Positions 12,590 to 12,616 of a stretch of DNA of 12,616 nt are shown here, piece after piece. Source of the DNA: an uncultured Oscillibacter sp. (GTDB lineage Bacteria > Bacillota > Clostridia > Oscillospirales > Oscillospiraceae); contig CABSFC010000085.1 in the NCBI GenBank assembly GCA_902476875.1, positions 1 to 12,616 on the forward strand. The letters are read 5' to 3'. The stretch's first letter is position 1; each line of letters starts with the position of its first letter. The position numbers were made by a program, and so were the translations under genes. Under the pieces are notes generated by a model. That model worked only from the letters and a program-made list of their open reading frames with translations. It was not told the origin of the DNA and searched no databases.

Positions 12590-12616
12590 AAAAACGGCGG
12601 GCTGGCATATCGCCGG
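12590..12616 (-). terminator. Possible terminator of an upstream minus-strand gene (cut by window edge)
   Basis: On the minus strand CGGCG (12611-12615) could pair with CGCCG (12595-12599) across an 11-nt loop, followed by TTTTT (12590-12594). Only a 5-bp stem is visible and the element may continue beyond the window, so this is tentative. Confidence 0.35.

Noticed and set aside
1..12616. CRISPR arrays, insertion sequences, tRNAs, integrase sites
   Set aside because: No spaced direct repeats, transposase motifs, terminal inverted repeats around genes, or tRNA-like cloverleaf sequences were seen.

Overview
The window looks like chromosome from a GC-rich, anaerobic, butyrate-forming Clostridia species, most likely Oscillospirales (Flavonifractor / Lawsonibacter / Intestinimonas type). 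This is an inference from the clostridial hbd-bcd-etfB cluster with a Rex-type operator, the Firmicutes infC-rpmI-rplT operon with an attenuator leader, an S-layer-homology (SLH) anchored cell-wall hydrolase, and a PadR-controlled FtsW/RodA-like gene. No mobile element, CRISPR array, tRNA or rRNA was seen.

Layout. (1) 1-2737, minus strand: hbd, bcd and etfB (cut by the window edge) form the crotonyl-CoA/butyryl-CoA part of the butyrate pathway. The AT-rich region upstream (2738-3113) carries a near-perfect Rex operator, one or two minus-strand promoters, and a plus-strand promoter for trmB. (2) 3114-4133, plus: trmB, a tRNA m7G46 methyltransferase with an extra C-terminal domain of about 125 residues. 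It converges on (3) the minus-strand translation operon infC-rpmI-rplT (4206-5352), with a shared bidirectional terminator between them. infC has a non-AUG start and a leader with a terminator/antiterminator pair typical of L20 autoregulation. (4) 5628-5738, plus: a 36-residue peptide made almost wholly of Asn, Gln, Arg, Glu and Lys, with its own strong terminator. (5) 5791-7027, minus: an SDR oxidoreductase followed by a small membrane-anchored Ig-like protein. (6) 7168-8061, plus: an EamA/DMT permease, divergent from the SDR gene. (7) 8076-9731, minus: an SLH protein with a GH25 muramidase domain, whose leader holds a consensus promoter directly followed by an intrinsic terminator. (8) 9911-12521, minus: padR, a gene joining an N-terminal permease-prefix (HAAS-like) segment to an FtsW/RodA (SEDS)-like membrane protein, and a secreted protein of unknown function. 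padR is preceded by a 42-bp AT-rich palindrome lying over its promoter.

How the parts relate. The butyrate genes are probably tuned to NADH/NAD+ by Rex. The translation operon is probably tuned by free L20, with IF3 limiting its own synthesis through a poor start codon. The last third of the window is concerned with the cell envelope: an S-layer-anchored hydrolase, and a self-regulated PadR module driving a SEDS-like protein and a secreted partner. The observations most worth following up are the TrmB fusion, the Asn/Gln-rich micro-protein, the promoter-terminator leader of the SLH-GH25 gene, and the PadR/HAAS-SEDS operon with its palindromic operator.
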